The notes: generated by a model from the letters alone, not told the origin. A stretch of DNA of 64,000 nt from Dehalococcoidia bacterium (GCA_022451965.1 JAKUNJ010000006.1:62001-126000), one strand, 5' to 3'; counted from the first letter of the stretch, positions 51,061-61,111 are shown. Numbers and translations: made by a program.

Positions 51061-51912
51061 TTATAATGTTAGATAAGTAACTATGAATGCTAAAAGATTA
51101 TGTAAAGCATGTATTATTATTGCAAGTAATAAGCTTTCGGATTTATATCTTATGAGTGTTAATGAAACCCCTAATATGCTAGCTGGAATAATTGTAGATG
51201 GTTCAAAATGTATTAATCCAAAAAAAATTGAATTAATAATAATTGCATAAAATAAGTTTATTTTTTCTAAAATAACTTTGAAAATAAAACCTCTAAATAT
51301 TATTTCTTCACAAATCGGTGCAACAATACAGGCCATTATAAATATAATAAGGTAATTATTATCAAGGGATATAAATATTTCTTCTGAATAGTTTGAATTT
51401 TGAAAAAAATCTAAATTAAGATATTCAATAATTTGTGACCAAAGAATTATTGCTGGCCATGCAAAGAAATAAAACCCTATATACTTAAACTTAGATAATT
51501 TGAATTTTATCAAGCCCAAAAATTCAAGAGAACCAATTTCGTATCTCTTTACAATTTCACTTATTATATAGATTGCCCCAAAATCTAATATGATCACATC
51601 AATCAATATTTCTAAAGATTTTGAATCACTAGTTAGCTTAATAATTGTCAATAAAAATATAAAAACTAATAAATATCTTAATATTTTTTTTGAAATTTTA
51701 ATTTTTATTGCGAATATATCGAGAAGCTTATAAAGAATTACTGTAAAGACTGAAAGAAATAATAGATTAAAACTTCTAATATTTTCGCCATAAAAAATAG
51801 GCTTAAGTAAACTTAGAAGCAACTGGCTGCATAGAACAATGAAAATAATACATATAATAAAAAAAAATAGATCTGTAGTTTTTTTTATAGATAATTTATT
51901 TATATTTTCCAA
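51061..51912 (-). CDS. CPBP-family intramembrane metalloprotease
   Basis: 283 residues, about eight membrane helices. CPBP (Abi/CAAX protease) motifs: EEIIFRGFIF (EExxxR), then a His motif in FFGLIHFEPS, and HALHNLLAFIV. Members process prenylated proteins or peptides or act in bacteriocin immunity; the substrate here is unknown. The start lies 13 nt inside the MBL gene. Confidence 0.85.
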   Translation of the reverse strand: MENINKLSIKKTTDLFFFIICIIFIVLCSQLLLSLLKPIFYGENIRSFNLLFLSVFTVILYKLLDIFAIKIKISKKILRYLLVFIFLLTIIKLTSDSKSLEILIDVIILDFGAIYIISEIVKRYEIGSLEFLGLIKFKLSKFKYIGFYFFAWPAIILWSQIIEYLNLDFFQNSNYSEEIFISLDNNYLIIFIMACIVAPICEEIIFRGFIFKVILEKINLFYAIIINSIFFGLIHFEPSTIIPASILGVSLTLIRYKSESLLLAIIIHALHNLLAFIVTYLTL

Positions 51913-52568
51913 GTTATATCACCGTAAATATGTCCACTTAATTTAAAGTGATTAAATTCACCTATTGATTCTGCAATAGATATTTCTGAACCATGACCAG
52001 GTAGAATTATTGTTTCTTTGGGTAACTTATAAATTTTATTTGATATGGATTCATAAATTTTTTTAAAATTTAGAAAATTAGTAGTTTTACCCGGCCCTCC
52101 TTGATACAAAGTATCACCACTGAAAAGAAATTTTTTTTCTTCTAGATCAAAATATAAACAAATAGATCCTTGGGTGTGTCCTGGAGTATATAAAACCTCA
52201 AGCTTTATGTCTCCATGAGTAATTTCTTTTTGTGATCTTAATTTAGTAATTTTTCCAGAATAATTTAGATATTTAGAATCTTCAAAACCAATTTGTATTT
52301 CGATTTCTCCTAGTCTATCTTTTATAAAATCTATTCCCTCTATTTGATCAAAATGACCATGTGTTATAACTCCGATTGATTTCTTAATATTATTAAGTTT
52401 ATTAATACGATCTCTTGGGATTTTAGAGAATAAATCTCTAGGATTATCTAGTATATCTATGATTATGCTTTTATTTGTTTTAGCAGAAGATATTAGATAT
52501 GAATTATTATCAAGCATGCCTGAAACAAAACGTTGAATTTTGTAAGTAGCATTTTCGTAAATTATCAT
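51900..52568 (-). CDS. Metallo-beta-lactamase-fold hydrolase (glyoxalase II-like)
   Basis: 222 residues. Zinc-binding motifs: [10 protein letters not shown] (HxHxDx; the usual second-position His is present and the loop ends in Q), [20 protein letters not shown] and LPGHGSE. The pattern fits hydroxyacylglutathione hydrolase-like or persulfide dioxygenase-like hydrolases. Its ATG overlaps the ftsH stop (ATGA). Substrate unknown. Confidence 0.88.
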   Translation of the reverse strand: MIIYENATYKIQRFVSGMLDNNSYLISSAKTNKSIIIDILDNPRDLFSKIPRDRINKLNNIKKSIGVITHGHFDQIEGIDFIKDRLGEIEIQIGFEDSKYLNYSGKITKLRSQKEITHGDIKLEVLYTPGHTQGSICLYFDLEEKKFLFSGDTLYQGGPGKTTNFLNFKKIYESISNKIYKLPKETIILPGHGSEISIAESIGEFNHFKLSGHIYGDITWKI

Positions 52569-54496
52569 GAAGACTGAGGTTCAGGGAATCCTTTTTTTGC
52601 CTTATCTTTTTTTGCCTTATCTTCTATTCGATCTTTTTCAGTTTTTGCTTCTCTAACAATTGTTGTAGCAGAAAAATCAACCTCTTTGCCCTCCATGAGA
52701 TCTTTGAATTGATCAGCATCCAAAGTTTCATGCTTTAGTAAGGCATTAGCTAATATATCTAGTTCTTTTTTCTGCTTCTTGAGAATTTTATTCGCATTAT
52801 TTTTTCCTGAAGTTAGGAGTTTATCAATTTCTTTATCAATTTTTACAGCAGTTTCATTAGAATAATCTTGCTCTTCATTTTGTTCTCTTCCTAGAAAAAC
52901 TGCTTGTTGTTTTTTACCATACGTTCTTTGAGCAAGATCTGGTATCATTCCATATCTCATTACTGCTTCTCTAGCTATTCTTGTAGCTTGCTCAAAGTCA
53001 TTGGAAGCGCCAGTAGTTAGTACTCCTTCAGTCAAAAATTCAGCCTCTCTTCCACCCATTAGAGAAGCAATCATAGCTTCGAGCTCAATTTTGGTCATGA
53101 GAGATTGATCTTCTTGTTCATATCTGGTGAATCCTCCAGCATGACCTCTTGAAACAATTGTTATTTTTCCAACTGTTTTCCCCTCAGGCATATAGTAAGA
53201 AACAATAGCATGACCAGCTTCGTGGTACGCAACAAGTTTCCTTTCTTTTTCACTAATAACTTTAGACTTTCTAGCAGGGCCAATAGAGACTCTGTCAATA
53301 GCTTCTGTTAAATCAGCTAAGTGAATCTTCTTAGCATTATTTCTTGCAGCAAGCAACGCAGACTCATTAATTAGATTAGCTAGATCAGCTCCTGAAAAAC
53401 CAGGAGTTTGTTTAGCAACTGTAGCTAGATCCACTTTGGAATCAATAGGTTTACCTTTAGCATGAACACCTAAAATTTCAGTTCTACCGTTTACATCTGG
53501 ATTGTCAATTGTTACTCTTCTGTCGAATCTACCTGGTCTTAGAAGAGCAGGATCTAATATATCTGGTCTATTTGTTGCAGCTATGACTATAACATTATTG
53601 TTTGTATCAAAACCATCCATCTCAACAAGAATTTGATTTAAAGTTTGTTCTCTTTCATCATGACCGCCACCAAGTCCTGCACCTCTATGCCTTCCAACTG
53701 CATCAATTTCATCGACGAAAATTATACAAGGGGAATGCCTTTTAGCTTGAGAAAATAAGTCCCTTACCCTGGAAGCTCCAACTCCTACGAACATCTCTAC
53801 AAATTCAGATCCTGATATTGAAAAGAAAGGGACACCGGCTTCACCAGCTACAGCTCTTGCAAGAAGAGTTTTTCCTGTTCCAGGAGGTCCCACTAACAAA
53901 ACACCGGATGGTATTTTTGCTCCTATTGATGTAAATCTGTCTGGGAATTTCAAGAACTCAACTACTTCTTCAAGCTCTTCTTTGGCTTCAGGAAGACCTG
54001 CTACGTCAAAAAAAGTTACATTTGCTTTAGTTCCTACAAACATTTTTGCTCTACTTTTTCCAAAATTCATTGCATTACTTCCGCCGCCTTGAGCTTGACG
54101 CATTATAAAAAACAGAAATCCAAACATTAATATAAAAGGCAATAAACCAATTAGTATAGAGAATATTGTACCTATGCCGCCTCCATTTTTTACTTGAACA
54201 GAATAAGATGATGGATCTACTCCTGATGCAGACATGATCTCGTATACACTTGTTCCTGGCTCTTTACTTGCTTTAAAAACCTCACCATTTCTACTGTAAG
54301 TTAGTTTATCCCCACTGACTTCTATATTTACTGGATATGCCGTCCCTTCAGCACTTTTTGAAATCCTAACTAAATGTCCAAGATCTTTTTCTTCTGAAGA
54401 ATCAAATGAGTTACCCAAGAAGAAATAGAATGCTCCAACAAGTAAAAGACCGGCGATAATGTAAGTTAGACTATTATTTAATAATTTTTTATTCAT
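52565..54496 (-). CDS. ftsH: ATP-dependent zinc metalloprotease FtsH
   Basis: 643 residues. Two membrane helices (about 10-28 and 110-132) enclose a small extracytoplasmic domain. AAA+ domain: Walker A GPPGTGKT (203-210), Walker [36 protein letters not shown]. Zinc site HEAGH (425-429). The [20 protein letters not shown] linker after helix 2 is Chloroflexota-like. First gene of the leftward unit that reaches aroH. It degrades misfolded membrane proteins. Confidence 0.97.
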   Translation of the reverse strand: MNKKLLNNSLTYIIAGLLLVGAFYFFLGNSFDSSEEKDLGHLVRISKSAEGTAYPVNIEVSGDKLTYSRNGEVFKASKEPGTSVYEIMSASGVDPSSYSVQVKNGGGIGTIFSILIGLLPFILMFGFLFFIMRQAQGGGSNAMNFGKSRAKMFVGTKANVTFFDVAGLPEAKEELEEVVEFLKFPDRFTSIGAKIPSGVLLVGPPGTGKTLLARAVAGEAGVPFFSISGSEFVEMFVGVGASRVRDLFSQAKRHSPCIIFVDEIDAVGRHRGAGLGGGHDEREQTLNQILVEMDGFDTNNNVIVIAATNRPDILDPALLRPGRFDRRVTIDNPDVNGRTEILGVHAKGKPIDSKVDLATVAKQTPGFSGADLANLINESALLAARNNAKKIHLADLTEAIDRVSIGPARKSKVISEKERKLVAYHEAGHAIVSYYMPEGKTVGKITIVSRGHAGGFTRYEQEDQSLMTKIELEAMIASLMGGREAEFLTEGVLTTGASNDFEQATRIAREAVMRYGMIPDLAQRTYGKKQQAVFLGREQNEEQDYSNETAVKIDKEIDKLLTSGKNNANKILKKQKKELDILANALLKHETLDADQFKDLMEGKEVDFSATTIVREAKTEKDRIEDKAKKDKAKKGFPEPQSS

Positions 54497-54693
54497 TTTG
54501 TTTGTATTAGATTTATGCTAATTTATATAACAAGTACTATATAGGATTAAGCCATATAATAAAATGCTATCACAAGAAATAAAAAAAAAAATTTTTATAA
54601 GTAAATAATTATTTTTTTTCTTATAAACTGAACAAATATTGTGTTACCATAGTCTAGTAAATTTTTGAAAATCGCTTAGATTAGGAGAATAAA

Positions 54694-55242
54694 ATAGTTA
54701 AAGAATATAGAGTTAATCAAAGAATTAGGTCTTCTTCAGTTAGACTTATTTCAGGAGATGATCAGTCAAACTCTAAAATTTTGAAAACTAGTGAGGCTTT
54801 ACAAATGGCCATGGATAATGGATTAGATCTTGTTGAAGTTTCACCTAATCAGGAACCTCCTGTTTGTAGATTATTGGATTATGGTAAATTTAAATATAAT
54901 TTATCTAAGAGAGATAAAAAAAATCGAAGTAAAACAACTCAGACTCAAAGAGAAGTTAGGTTGAGACCTGGTACATCAAAACATGATGTAGAACTTAAAA
55001 TAAAAAAAGTTAGGTCCTTATTAGATGATGGTTCAAAAGTAAGAGTAGCTGTTATGCTAAGAGGAAGAGAAGCTGCTCACCCAGATTTTGCAATGAAAGT
55101 ACTAAGGTCAGTTGCAGAAGGTGTAAAAGATATGGCGAAATTAGACAAGAGGCCCTCAAATGAAGGTAGAACACTAAGTTTGGTTGTTTCTCCTGCATTA
55201 CCCCAAGGAACCATGAAAAATAAAGACAAACAAAAAGAATAG
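54694..55242 (+). CDS. infC: Translation initiation factor IF-3, ATA start
   Basis: 182 residues if translation starts at ATA (54694). The N-terminal domain begins VKEYRVNQRIR as in all IF-3, so the start must be here. AGGAG lies 6 nt upstream, an in-frame TAG lies 9 nt before the ATA, and no ATG, GTG or TTG occurs near. infC is known for AUU/AUA-type starts, used for autoregulation by IF-3. The linker is FKYNLSKRDKKNRSK, and the C-terminal domain contains the KVRVAVMLRGREAAH segment. It heads infC-rpmI-rplT. The 197 nt before it, shared with ftsH, show no other gene. Confidence 0.94.
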   Translation: MVKEYRVNQRIRSSSVRLISGDDQSNSKILKTSEALQMAMDNGLDLVEVSPNQEPPVCRLLDYGKFKYNLSKRDKKNRSKTTQTQREVRLRPGTSKHDVELKIKKVRSLLDDGSKVRVAVMLRGREAAHPDFAMKVLRSVAEGVKDMAKLDKRPSNEGRTLSLVVSPALPQGTMKNKDKQKE

Positions 55243-55255
55243 GTTGATCATAGTT

Positions 55256-55447
55256 ATGCCTAAAATGAAAACCAACAAAGCTGCAAAAAAAAGATTTCAT
55301 ATTACTGGAAGCGGAAAATTAGTCAGAACAAAGGGACCTAAAAGTCACTTGAGAAGAAAAAAAGCTAAGAGAGTCAAAAGATTATTTGGTGGTAAAGTAG
55401 AACTAGATTCTATGAAATTATCAGATAAAATTAAAAATCTTATATAA
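55256..55447 (+). CDS. rpmI: 50S ribosomal protein L35
   Basis: 63 residues from the ATG at 55256: MPKMKTNKAAKKRFHITGSG is the standard L35 start, so the in-frame TTG 12 nt upstream is rejected. It is very basic, as expected for an rRNA-binding protein. It follows infC by 13 nt. Confidence 0.95.
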   Translation: MPKMKTNKAAKKRFHITGSGKLVRTKGPKSHLRRKKAKRVKRLFGGKVELDSMKLSDKIKNLI

Positions 55448-55466
55448 CAAATAAAGAAGGAAATAA

Positions 55467-55814
55467 ATGTCTAGAGTTAAAGGTGGAGTTACCACTCGTA
55501 GAAAACATAAGTCTATTCTTAGTCAAGTCAAAGGACATAGAGGTGCAAGTAGAACTAGAATTAGAGCTGCTAAAGAATCACTGACTCACGCTCTAAATTA
55601 TTCAACTAAGCACAGACATCTTAAAAAAAGAGATATGAGAAGTCTATCAATAACTAGAATTAATGCTGCAACTAGATTACATGGCATTTCTTATTCAAAA
55701 TTTATAAGTCTAATGAGTGAAAAAAATATACTTATTGATAGGAAATCTTTAGCTGAATTAGCTGTGAGAGAACCTGAAGATTTTAAAAATCTTGTTGAGC
55801 ATGTTAAAAAATAA
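55467..55814 (+). CDS. rplT: 50S ribosomal protein L20
   Basis: 115 residues. MSRVKGGVTTRRKHKSILSQ, then GHRGASRTRIRAAKESLTHAL and the C-terminal RINAATRLHGISYSKFI are all diagnostic. It binds 23S rRNA early in assembly and can repress this operon in other bacteria. AAGGA precedes the ATG. Confidence 0.96.
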   Translation: MSRVKGGVTTRRKHKSILSQVKGHRGASRTRIRAAKESLTHALNYSTKHRHLKKRDMRSLSITRINAATRLHGISYSKFISLMSEKNILIDRKSLAELAVREPEDFKNLVEHVKK

Positions 55815-55822
55815 TTTTTTTT

Positions 55823-56740
55823 CTAAAATTCTAAGAAATTTATAGAGCTGTCGACCATTACGGCAGTCATAAGTAAAAAAAGATATAGTAAAGAGAAAGT
55901 ATAAGTACTCACTGCATCTTTCCTTTCCAGGGTTTTATAAAGTTTATAGGATTTATAAATTAATATTACTCCTAGTAAAATTGAAGATAATAAGTATATT
56001 GAACTAAGAATTGAAGAAACTAAAACAGTTAAAGTTGTAATTATTATAAGTAGTATGCTGTAAAGCAAAATTTGTAAAGAAGCATTTTCTATACCCTTAA
56101 CAACTGGTAGCATTGGAATTTCGGCTTTTGCATAATCATCCTTAATCATTATTGCTAATGCCCAAAAATGTGGAGGAGTCCAGAAAAAAATAATAACAAA
56201 TAAATATATAGCTTCTAGAGTTAGTGAGTTACTTATGGACGCATACCCCACTAATGGAGGAAAGGCTCCTGCTGCACCTCCAATTACGATATTTTGAACC
56301 GTTCTTTTCTTTAGGTATAAAGTATAAATTCCTACATAAAAAAAACCTCCTAGAAAGGCTAATATTGCTGCTAAAAGATTATTTAGTAGATAGAGACTTA
56401 AGAATGACAAAAATGCTAAAAAGATTGCAAATATTAGAGCTTTATTTGGAGAAATACTTCCATCTGCAATTGGTCTATTCTTTGTTCTTCCCATATTTTG
56501 ATCTACATCTGTTTCAAAATACATATTTAGTGTCGCTGCTGAGCCTGATGCGCAGTAACCACCAATAAGTAATCCAGTAAGTTCAAATAAGTTAGGAATA
56601 CCTTGTTTCGCTAGAAAAGCTCCGCTCACACTTGTAAAAATTAGAAGTGTCAAAACTTTAGGCTTTGTTAAAAGAAAATAATTTTTAAGGGACTTAAAAA
56701 ATAGTTTATTAGATTGTCTTATGAGTTTTTGATTTTCCAT
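55823..56740 (-). CDS. ctaB: Protoheme IX farnesyltransferase (heme O synthase)
   Basis: 305 residues, nine or so membrane helices, UbiA prenyltransferase fold. The first Asp motif is NMYFETDVDQNMGRTKNRP and the second conserved loop is KDDYAKAEIPMLPVVKG. It adds the farnesyl group to heme b for heme o, the precursor of heme a. It overlaps ctaA by 32 bp. Confidence 0.94.
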   Translation of the reverse strand: MENQKLIRQSNKLFFKSLKNYFLLTKPKVLTLLIFTSVSGAFLAKQGIPNLFELTGLLIGGYCASGSAATLNMYFETDVDQNMGRTKNRPIADGSISPNKALIFAIFLAFLSFLSLYLLNNLLAAILAFLGGFFYVGIYTLYLKKRTVQNIVIGGAAGAFPPLVGYASISNSLTLEAIYLFVIIFFWTPPHFWALAIMIKDDYAKAEIPMLPVVKGIENASLQILLYSILLIIITTLTVLVSSILSSIYLLSSILLGVILIYKSYKLYKTLERKDAVSTYTFSLLYLFLLMTAVMVDSSINFLEF

Positions 56741-57617
56741 TTCTAATGATGATTATAATAGAAAAAGAAATCATCCAAACTATTGTAGCTAGAGTCAAAT
56801 GTAAAGTTCTTGACCAAATGCTAAATTCTGATATCGGAATTGAGGCCCCGATTAACATCTGAAGTATTCCGCTAGCTAATAATAATACGCCTAGCTTGCC
56901 AATAGATGTATTGTAATAATCCTTAATCAAGTAATAAGTTAGTCTAAGAATGTATAGGACTGAAGCCAAAGAGATAATTCTATGTGTCATATGAATCCAT
57001 TGATTTGTATACTTAGGGATAATGTATTCGCTACATAATGGCCATTTATAGCATACAGTACCTGCTCCTTGCCAGACTGCATAAGCTCCTGAAAGCAAGG
57101 AAGCAATAGCCAACAATGCAGTTATTGCAGCCATTGTTTTTATCTTGTTATCGATATTAATACTAGATCTAATATTTTCTATCACAAAAGCTGCCACCAT
57201 CAATGCTGCTACTGTTTGAGCTCCTGCAAGATGAACAGTTCTTATAGCTGGGTCTAATTCTGACAACACCACAACTCCACCTATTCCACCTACTATGATT
57301 ATCAATATTAATGATGAGATATAAATTTTTACCGTTAGGTTATATTTCCTATATACATAATAAGATAAAAATACCAGTGCAATTGAAACTAATCCAAAAA
57401 GCGTGCCCGATGTTCTGTGGCTCCATTCTATTACGGCATGAATATCATTGAATGGAGGGACCCAGGATCCAAAACAAGTAGGCCAGTCAGGGCATCCATC
57501 ACCTGATCCACTTACCCGAGTATAAGCACCACATGTTGGTTGGAAAAATGAAAAAAATATTCCAAGTGCTGAAAACAGTAATAAAAACTTTTTTTTAGTA
57601 ATATTTTTTTGTGTCAT
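56709..57617 (-). CDS. ctaA: Heme A synthase
   Basis: 302 residues, eight membrane helices in two similar halves. Heme-ligand histidines lie in EWSHRTSG, TVHLAGAQ, WIHMTHRI and TLHLTLAT. The first loop has the conserved CGAYTRVSGSGDGCPDWPTC with its Cys pair. It oxidises heme o to heme a. With ctaB it indicates an aa3-type terminal oxidase and aerobic life. Confidence 0.94.
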   Translation of the reverse strand: MTQKNITKKKFLLLFSALGIFFSFFQPTCGAYTRVSGSGDGCPDWPTCFGSWVPPFNDIHAVIEWSHRTSGTLFGLVSIALVFLSYYVYRKYNLTVKIYISSLILIIIVGGIGGVVVLSELDPAIRTVHLAGAQTVAALMVAAFVIENIRSSINIDNKIKTMAAITALLAIASLLSGAYAVWQGAGTVCYKWPLCSEYIIPKYTNQWIHMTHRIISLASVLYILRLTYYLIKDYYNTSIGKLGVLLLASGILQMLIGASIPISEFSIWSRTLHLTLATIVWMISFSIIIIIRNGKSKTHKTI

Positions 57618-57691
57618 ACTTTAATTAGACTAAATTAAATAAAATTAATATATATTTAAACTCCTAAATCAAAGTTAATTAGGAAAAAATT

Positions 57692-58723
57692 ATGCCAATT
57701 TTGGGAATAGAAACATCTTGTGATGAAACTGCCTGCGGGATAGTTGACTCAGACGGTCACATATTAGCTAACGTTGTTGCATCACAAATAGAAACACACG
57801 CTCCTTATGGAGGAATAATACCTGAACTAGCTTCAAGGGCACACATAGTCAATATTCATAAAGTTGTTGATCAAGCAATTAGTGAATCTAATGTAAAATT
57901 AAGTGATTTAGAAGCAATTGCAGTAACAAATGGTCCTGGATTAGCTGGGTCATTATTAGTGGGTTTAAATTTTGCTAAAGGTTTATCAGCTTCACTTGGG
58001 ATTCCACTTTTAGGAGTTAATCATCTTGAAGGGCATGTAAGTGCTTGCTTTATTGAGGACGAAAAATTTAATTTCTCAAAAAATGATATTTTCCCTTCAA
58101 TATCTCTCATTATATCTGGAGGTCATACTGAACTTGTCCTGATGAAAGAATATGATTCTTTTGCTATGTTAGGTCAAACCAGAGATGATGCAGTTGGAGA
58201 AGCTTTTGATAAAGTTTCAAGAATTTTGGGATTAGGATATCCTGGAGGCCCTATAATAGAAAATTGGGCAAAGAGATCTATGAAAAAAAATTATAAATTA
58301 CCTAGATCTTGGCTTAAAGATGATAGCGAATTTAGTTTTAGTGGATTAAAAACAGCAACAAAAAATCTTGCATATGAAAAAATTTATAGGAATAATTTAT
58401 CTCAGGATCAAATTGCTTTGGAAATTTCAGAGATATCAAATGCATTTCAGGAATCCGTTCTTGATGTACTTCTAAATAAATCTATATCAATTGCAAAAAA
58501 ATATGATTGTAAAAATATTTTAGTATCAGGTGGAGTTGCCGCTAATGGATACTTGAGATCTAATTTTGAAAAAAATAATGACATAAATGCAATTTTTCCT
58601 GAAAGAAAATATTGCACTGATAATGGAATAATGATTGCATGTAGAGGTCTTATAGATTTTATGAATAAATCTTTTAGTAATCCTGAGTCAATAAAAATAA
58701 ATCCCCAGCTAAATATTAAATAG
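57692..58723 (+). CDS. tsaD: tRNA N6-threonylcarbamoyladenosine transferase
   Basis: 343 residues, Kae1/Qri7/YgjD family. ASKHA start ILGIETSCDETACGIVD, metal-binding histidines in GVNHLEGHVSAC, ISGGHTELVLM, GEAFDKVSRILGLGYPGGP and the C-terminal VSGGVAANGYLR. It makes t6A37 of ANN-decoding tRNAs. TAGGA is a few bases before the ATG. Confidence 0.96.
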   Translation: MPILGIETSCDETACGIVDSDGHILANVVASQIETHAPYGGIIPELASRAHIVNIHKVVDQAISESNVKLSDLEAIAVTNGPGLAGSLLVGLNFAKGLSASLGIPLLGVNHLEGHVSACFIEDEKFNFSKNDIFPSISLIISGGHTELVLMKEYDSFAMLGQTRDDAVGEAFDKVSRILGLGYPGGPIIENWAKRSMKKNYKLPRSWLKDDSEFSFSGLKTATKNLAYEKIYRNNLSQDQIALEISEISNAFQESVLDVLLNKSISIAKKYDCKNILVSGGVAANGYLRSNFEKNNDINAIFPERKYCTDNGIMIACRGLIDFMNKSFSNPESIKINPQLNIK

Positions 58724-58726
58724 TAA

Positions 58727-59152
58727 CTAAGTTCTATGTAATTTTTCCAGTAGTAAATTCTTAAACTTATTTACTGAATATTTTTTTTGAGAGGGAAATT
58801 CCAAATATAAATCTAACCTAGAAGTTTTGATTATTAGTTTTAAGTAATTACTGAAAATAAAATAGCTCAGCAAATAAACTGTACCTCCTAACAGAGATAG
58901 GACACATAAAATATTACTCAATAATGTGTTTTCTAAAAAATACCACGAAATCACAAACAAAATGAAACCCAACATAGCCCAAATTAAGTTTTTATATTGA
59001 CCTTCCAATTTTTCTATTGAGATACTTACAATTTTTGTAATAAGTATTTCAATATTTTCTGAATCATCATTTTTGTATCTGAGGAAGTCTCCATGAATGT
59101 AGAGGTTTTTATTACCCAGTCTCAAAAAATTTTGATTCTTATTCTCCTTCAT
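58727..59152 (-). CDS. Membrane protein of unknown function (141 aa)
   Basis: A soluble N-terminal part of beta character (about 1-55), two adjacent membrane helices (about 57-75 and 80-100), and a soluble C-terminal part (KLIIKTSRLDLYLEFPS). The layout resembles small PH-like/DUF membrane proteins, but I recognise no family. The start lies 14 nt inside the aldolase gene, so it is coupled to it. Confidence 0.6.
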   Translation of the reverse strand: MKENKNQNFLRLGNKNLYIHGDFLRYKNDDSENIEILITKIVSISIEKLEGQYKNLIWAMLGFILFVISWYFLENTLLSNILCVLSLLGGTVYLLSYFIFSNYLKLIIKTSRLDLYLEFPSQKKYSVNKFKNLLLEKLHRT

Positions 59153-59870
59153 CTATGAATGCTCTTCCATTTACTAACATAAGATCTCTTATTGAAAGGA
59201 CTCTTTGTATGTCATCTGCAACAAGCTTATTTCTTCCTCTTGCTGTGTCATTAATATCAGATGTTATCTTAACTCTTTTTGGATTATCGGGATCTCCTGG
59301 AATTCCCATTGAAGCTGCAAGATCATTTGGTCCTCCTGTTATTCCAGATAATCCTTCAACGCTCAATATTTCATTTATGTTTTCCCAAGCAGGCACAGAT
59401 TCCATCTGAGCAATAACAAGCATATTTTCATTAGACCATTTTGCAAAATCTAATTTACTTCCGTATTCTGATAATTTTCCATCATCATTAAATTCAGTAC
59501 CCCTTCCACCGCCCCAGGACCTTTTACCATGAGGAGGGAAAAGACAAGCATCTGCAAAATCTTGAGCTTCTTTTTTAGTTTCAACATGAGGACCTACTAT
59601 ACCTTGAATTCCTCTATCTAAGAAAAGGTTGATCCAATATGAACTTTTATCGGGGACTCTAGCTGTTACACTCATTCCAAATCCATTTGCTACTCTACAA
59701 ATATCATCAACTGCTTCAGGTGAAAAGCTTCCATGTTCAGCATCACAATGTATGGCATCAAATCCAACATGATAAGCAAATTCTACAAGAGGTAGCGATG
59801 GAAACTGTAATTCAAAAACATTAGCCTTTTTACCTTTTTTAATCTTCTTAATTATTGTATTTTCAATCAT
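59139..59870 (-). CDS. HpcH/HpaI-family aldolase/lyase
   Basis: 243 residues, class II pyruvate aldolase fold. The catalytic base His in HCDAEHGSF, substrate Arg in SVTARVPD, metal ligands Glu in IAQMESVPA and Asp in TGGPNDLAASMG. It cleaves 2-keto-3-deoxy sugar acids or 4-hydroxy-2-oxo acids. GGGGGAAATT precedes the ATG. It directly follows the enolase-superfamily dehydratase, which would make exactly such a 2-keto-3-deoxy acid. Confidence 0.9.
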   Translation of the reverse strand: MIENTIIKKIKKGKKANVFELQFPSLPLVEFAYHVGFDAIHCDAEHGSFSPEAVDDICRVANGFGMSVTARVPDKSSYWINLFLDRGIQGIVGPHVETKKEAQDFADACLFPPHGKRSWGGGRGTEFNDDGKLSEYGSKLDFAKWSNENMLVIAQMESVPAWENINEILSVEGLSGITGGPNDLAASMGIPGDPDNPKRVKITSDINDTARGRNKLVADDIQRVLSIRDLMLVNGRAFIDEGE

Positions 59871-59879
59871 AATTTCCCC

Positions 59880-61037
59880 CTAAATTGTCTTAATTGCTCC
59901 ACCTTTTGCATCTGTTGATTTGAAAGGTGGGTGTTTTTTTATTTCTTTTTCATTCAATTCTAATCCAAGACCAGGCTTATCTGAAAGTCTTATAAATCCA
60001 TTTTTTTGTCTTGGAAAGCCTTTAAAGACCTTAAAGTAATGAGGAGAATAAAATTCAGCATGATATTCCATTATTTCAAAATTTGGTATTGATTTACTTA
60101 AATGCATTTCTGCCACTGCACCAACAGGCGAACATGTATTATGTGGAGCAATGGTTATATGTTTTGCCTCAGCTATTATAGAAATTTTTTTTAGTTCTGT
60201 TATACCACCAGCATTTGCTATATCGGGTTGAAGAACATCAGCAGCATTCATTTCTACTATTGATGCAAAAGGAAATTTTGTGTAAAGCCTTTCTCCTGTA
60301 GCAATTGAAATATTAGTATGTTTTCTTAATTCCACCAGCTCATCTATTCTTTCTTCAGATACAGGTTCTTCAAAAAAAAGAGGATTATATTTTTGGATCA
60401 TATTTGAAATTTTAACTGCATTCATTATATTAAATTTTGCATGTCCTTCAATTAATATTTCCACAAACTCACCTACAGCATCTCTAACTTTAGAAATTCT
60501 TTTCTCAGAAAGATCAAATTCTTCTTTTGATAGTCTATAAAAATTTTTTTGACCAAAGGGATCAAACTTTAATGCTTTATATCCCATTGAAACTACTTTT
60601 TTTGCCTCTTTATAATTTTGATCAGGAGTACCTGGATTTGTGTACCATCCATTTGCATAGACCATTATTTTTTCTCTTAATGATCCTCCTAATAAAGTAT
60701 AAATTGGCTTTTGTAGAAATTTTCCCTTTATATCCCATAGTGCTATATCAATCCCAGATATAGCAGTAGACGAGATCCTTCCTCCTCTTTGCATAGAATT
60801 GTTATACATAGATAACCATAATTTTTCAGATTCTAAGGCATCATTATCAATCAAATACTTATCGAATAGATATTTGATTTCATCAATAATTCTTTCATCA
60901 TCACCTAGTGAACTAGCATCACCTATTCCAAAAATATTAGGATCATCAGTCTTGATTATTGGTATAAGCCAGTTCCGAGAAGCATTATGATGCTTTGCAG
61001 AAAATCTTCTAAATTCCAAACTTGTAATTTTTATCAT
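59880..61037 (-). CDS. Enolase-superfamily acid-sugar dehydratase (mandelate racemase type)
   Basis: 385 residues. The cap domain is followed by a barrel with first-base motif KFDPFG, metal/base motif EGHAKFN (ExH, in the position of the galactonate-dehydratase DxH), E in FFEEP, E in TGERL, D in VLQPDIANAGG and H in APHNTCSP. This is the galactonate/gluconate dehydratase-like subgroup. Paired with the HpcH aldolase it suggests a route acid sugar to 2-keto-3-deoxy acid to pyruvate plus an aldehyde. Confidence 0.9.
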   Translation of the reverse strand: MIKITSLEFRRFSAKHHNASRNWLIPIIKTDDPNIFGIGDASSLGDDERIIDEIKYLFDKYLIDNDALESEKLWLSMYNNSMQRGGRISSTAISGIDIALWDIKGKFLQKPIYTLLGGSLREKIMVYANGWYTNPGTPDQNYKEAKKVVSMGYKALKFDPFGQKNFYRLSKEEFDLSEKRISKVRDAVGEFVEILIEGHAKFNIMNAVKISNMIQKYNPLFFEEPVSEERIDELVELRKHTNISIATGERLYTKFPFASIVEMNAADVLQPDIANAGGITELKKISIIAEAKHITIAPHNTCSPVGAVAEMHLSKSIPNFEIMEYHAEFYSPHYFKVFKGFPRQKNGFIRLSDKPGLGLELNEKEIKKHPPFKSTDAKGGAIKTI

Positions 61038-61079
61038 TTTAAGGGGCTACTAATGCTATAAATTAAAGTCAATATTTGC

Positions 61080-61106
61080 TTGACAATAATTGTTATTATA
61101 TATACT
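61080..61106 (+). promoter_or_regulatory. Promoter of the peptide-transport operon
   Basis: Consensus -35 TTGACA (61080-61085) and -10 TATACT (61101-61106), spacer 15 nt. It is the best -35 seen in the window and suits the strong expression expected of a substrate-binding lipoprotein. It leaves a 5' untranslated region of about 150 nt. Confidence 0.6.
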
Positions 61107-61111
61107 CTACG

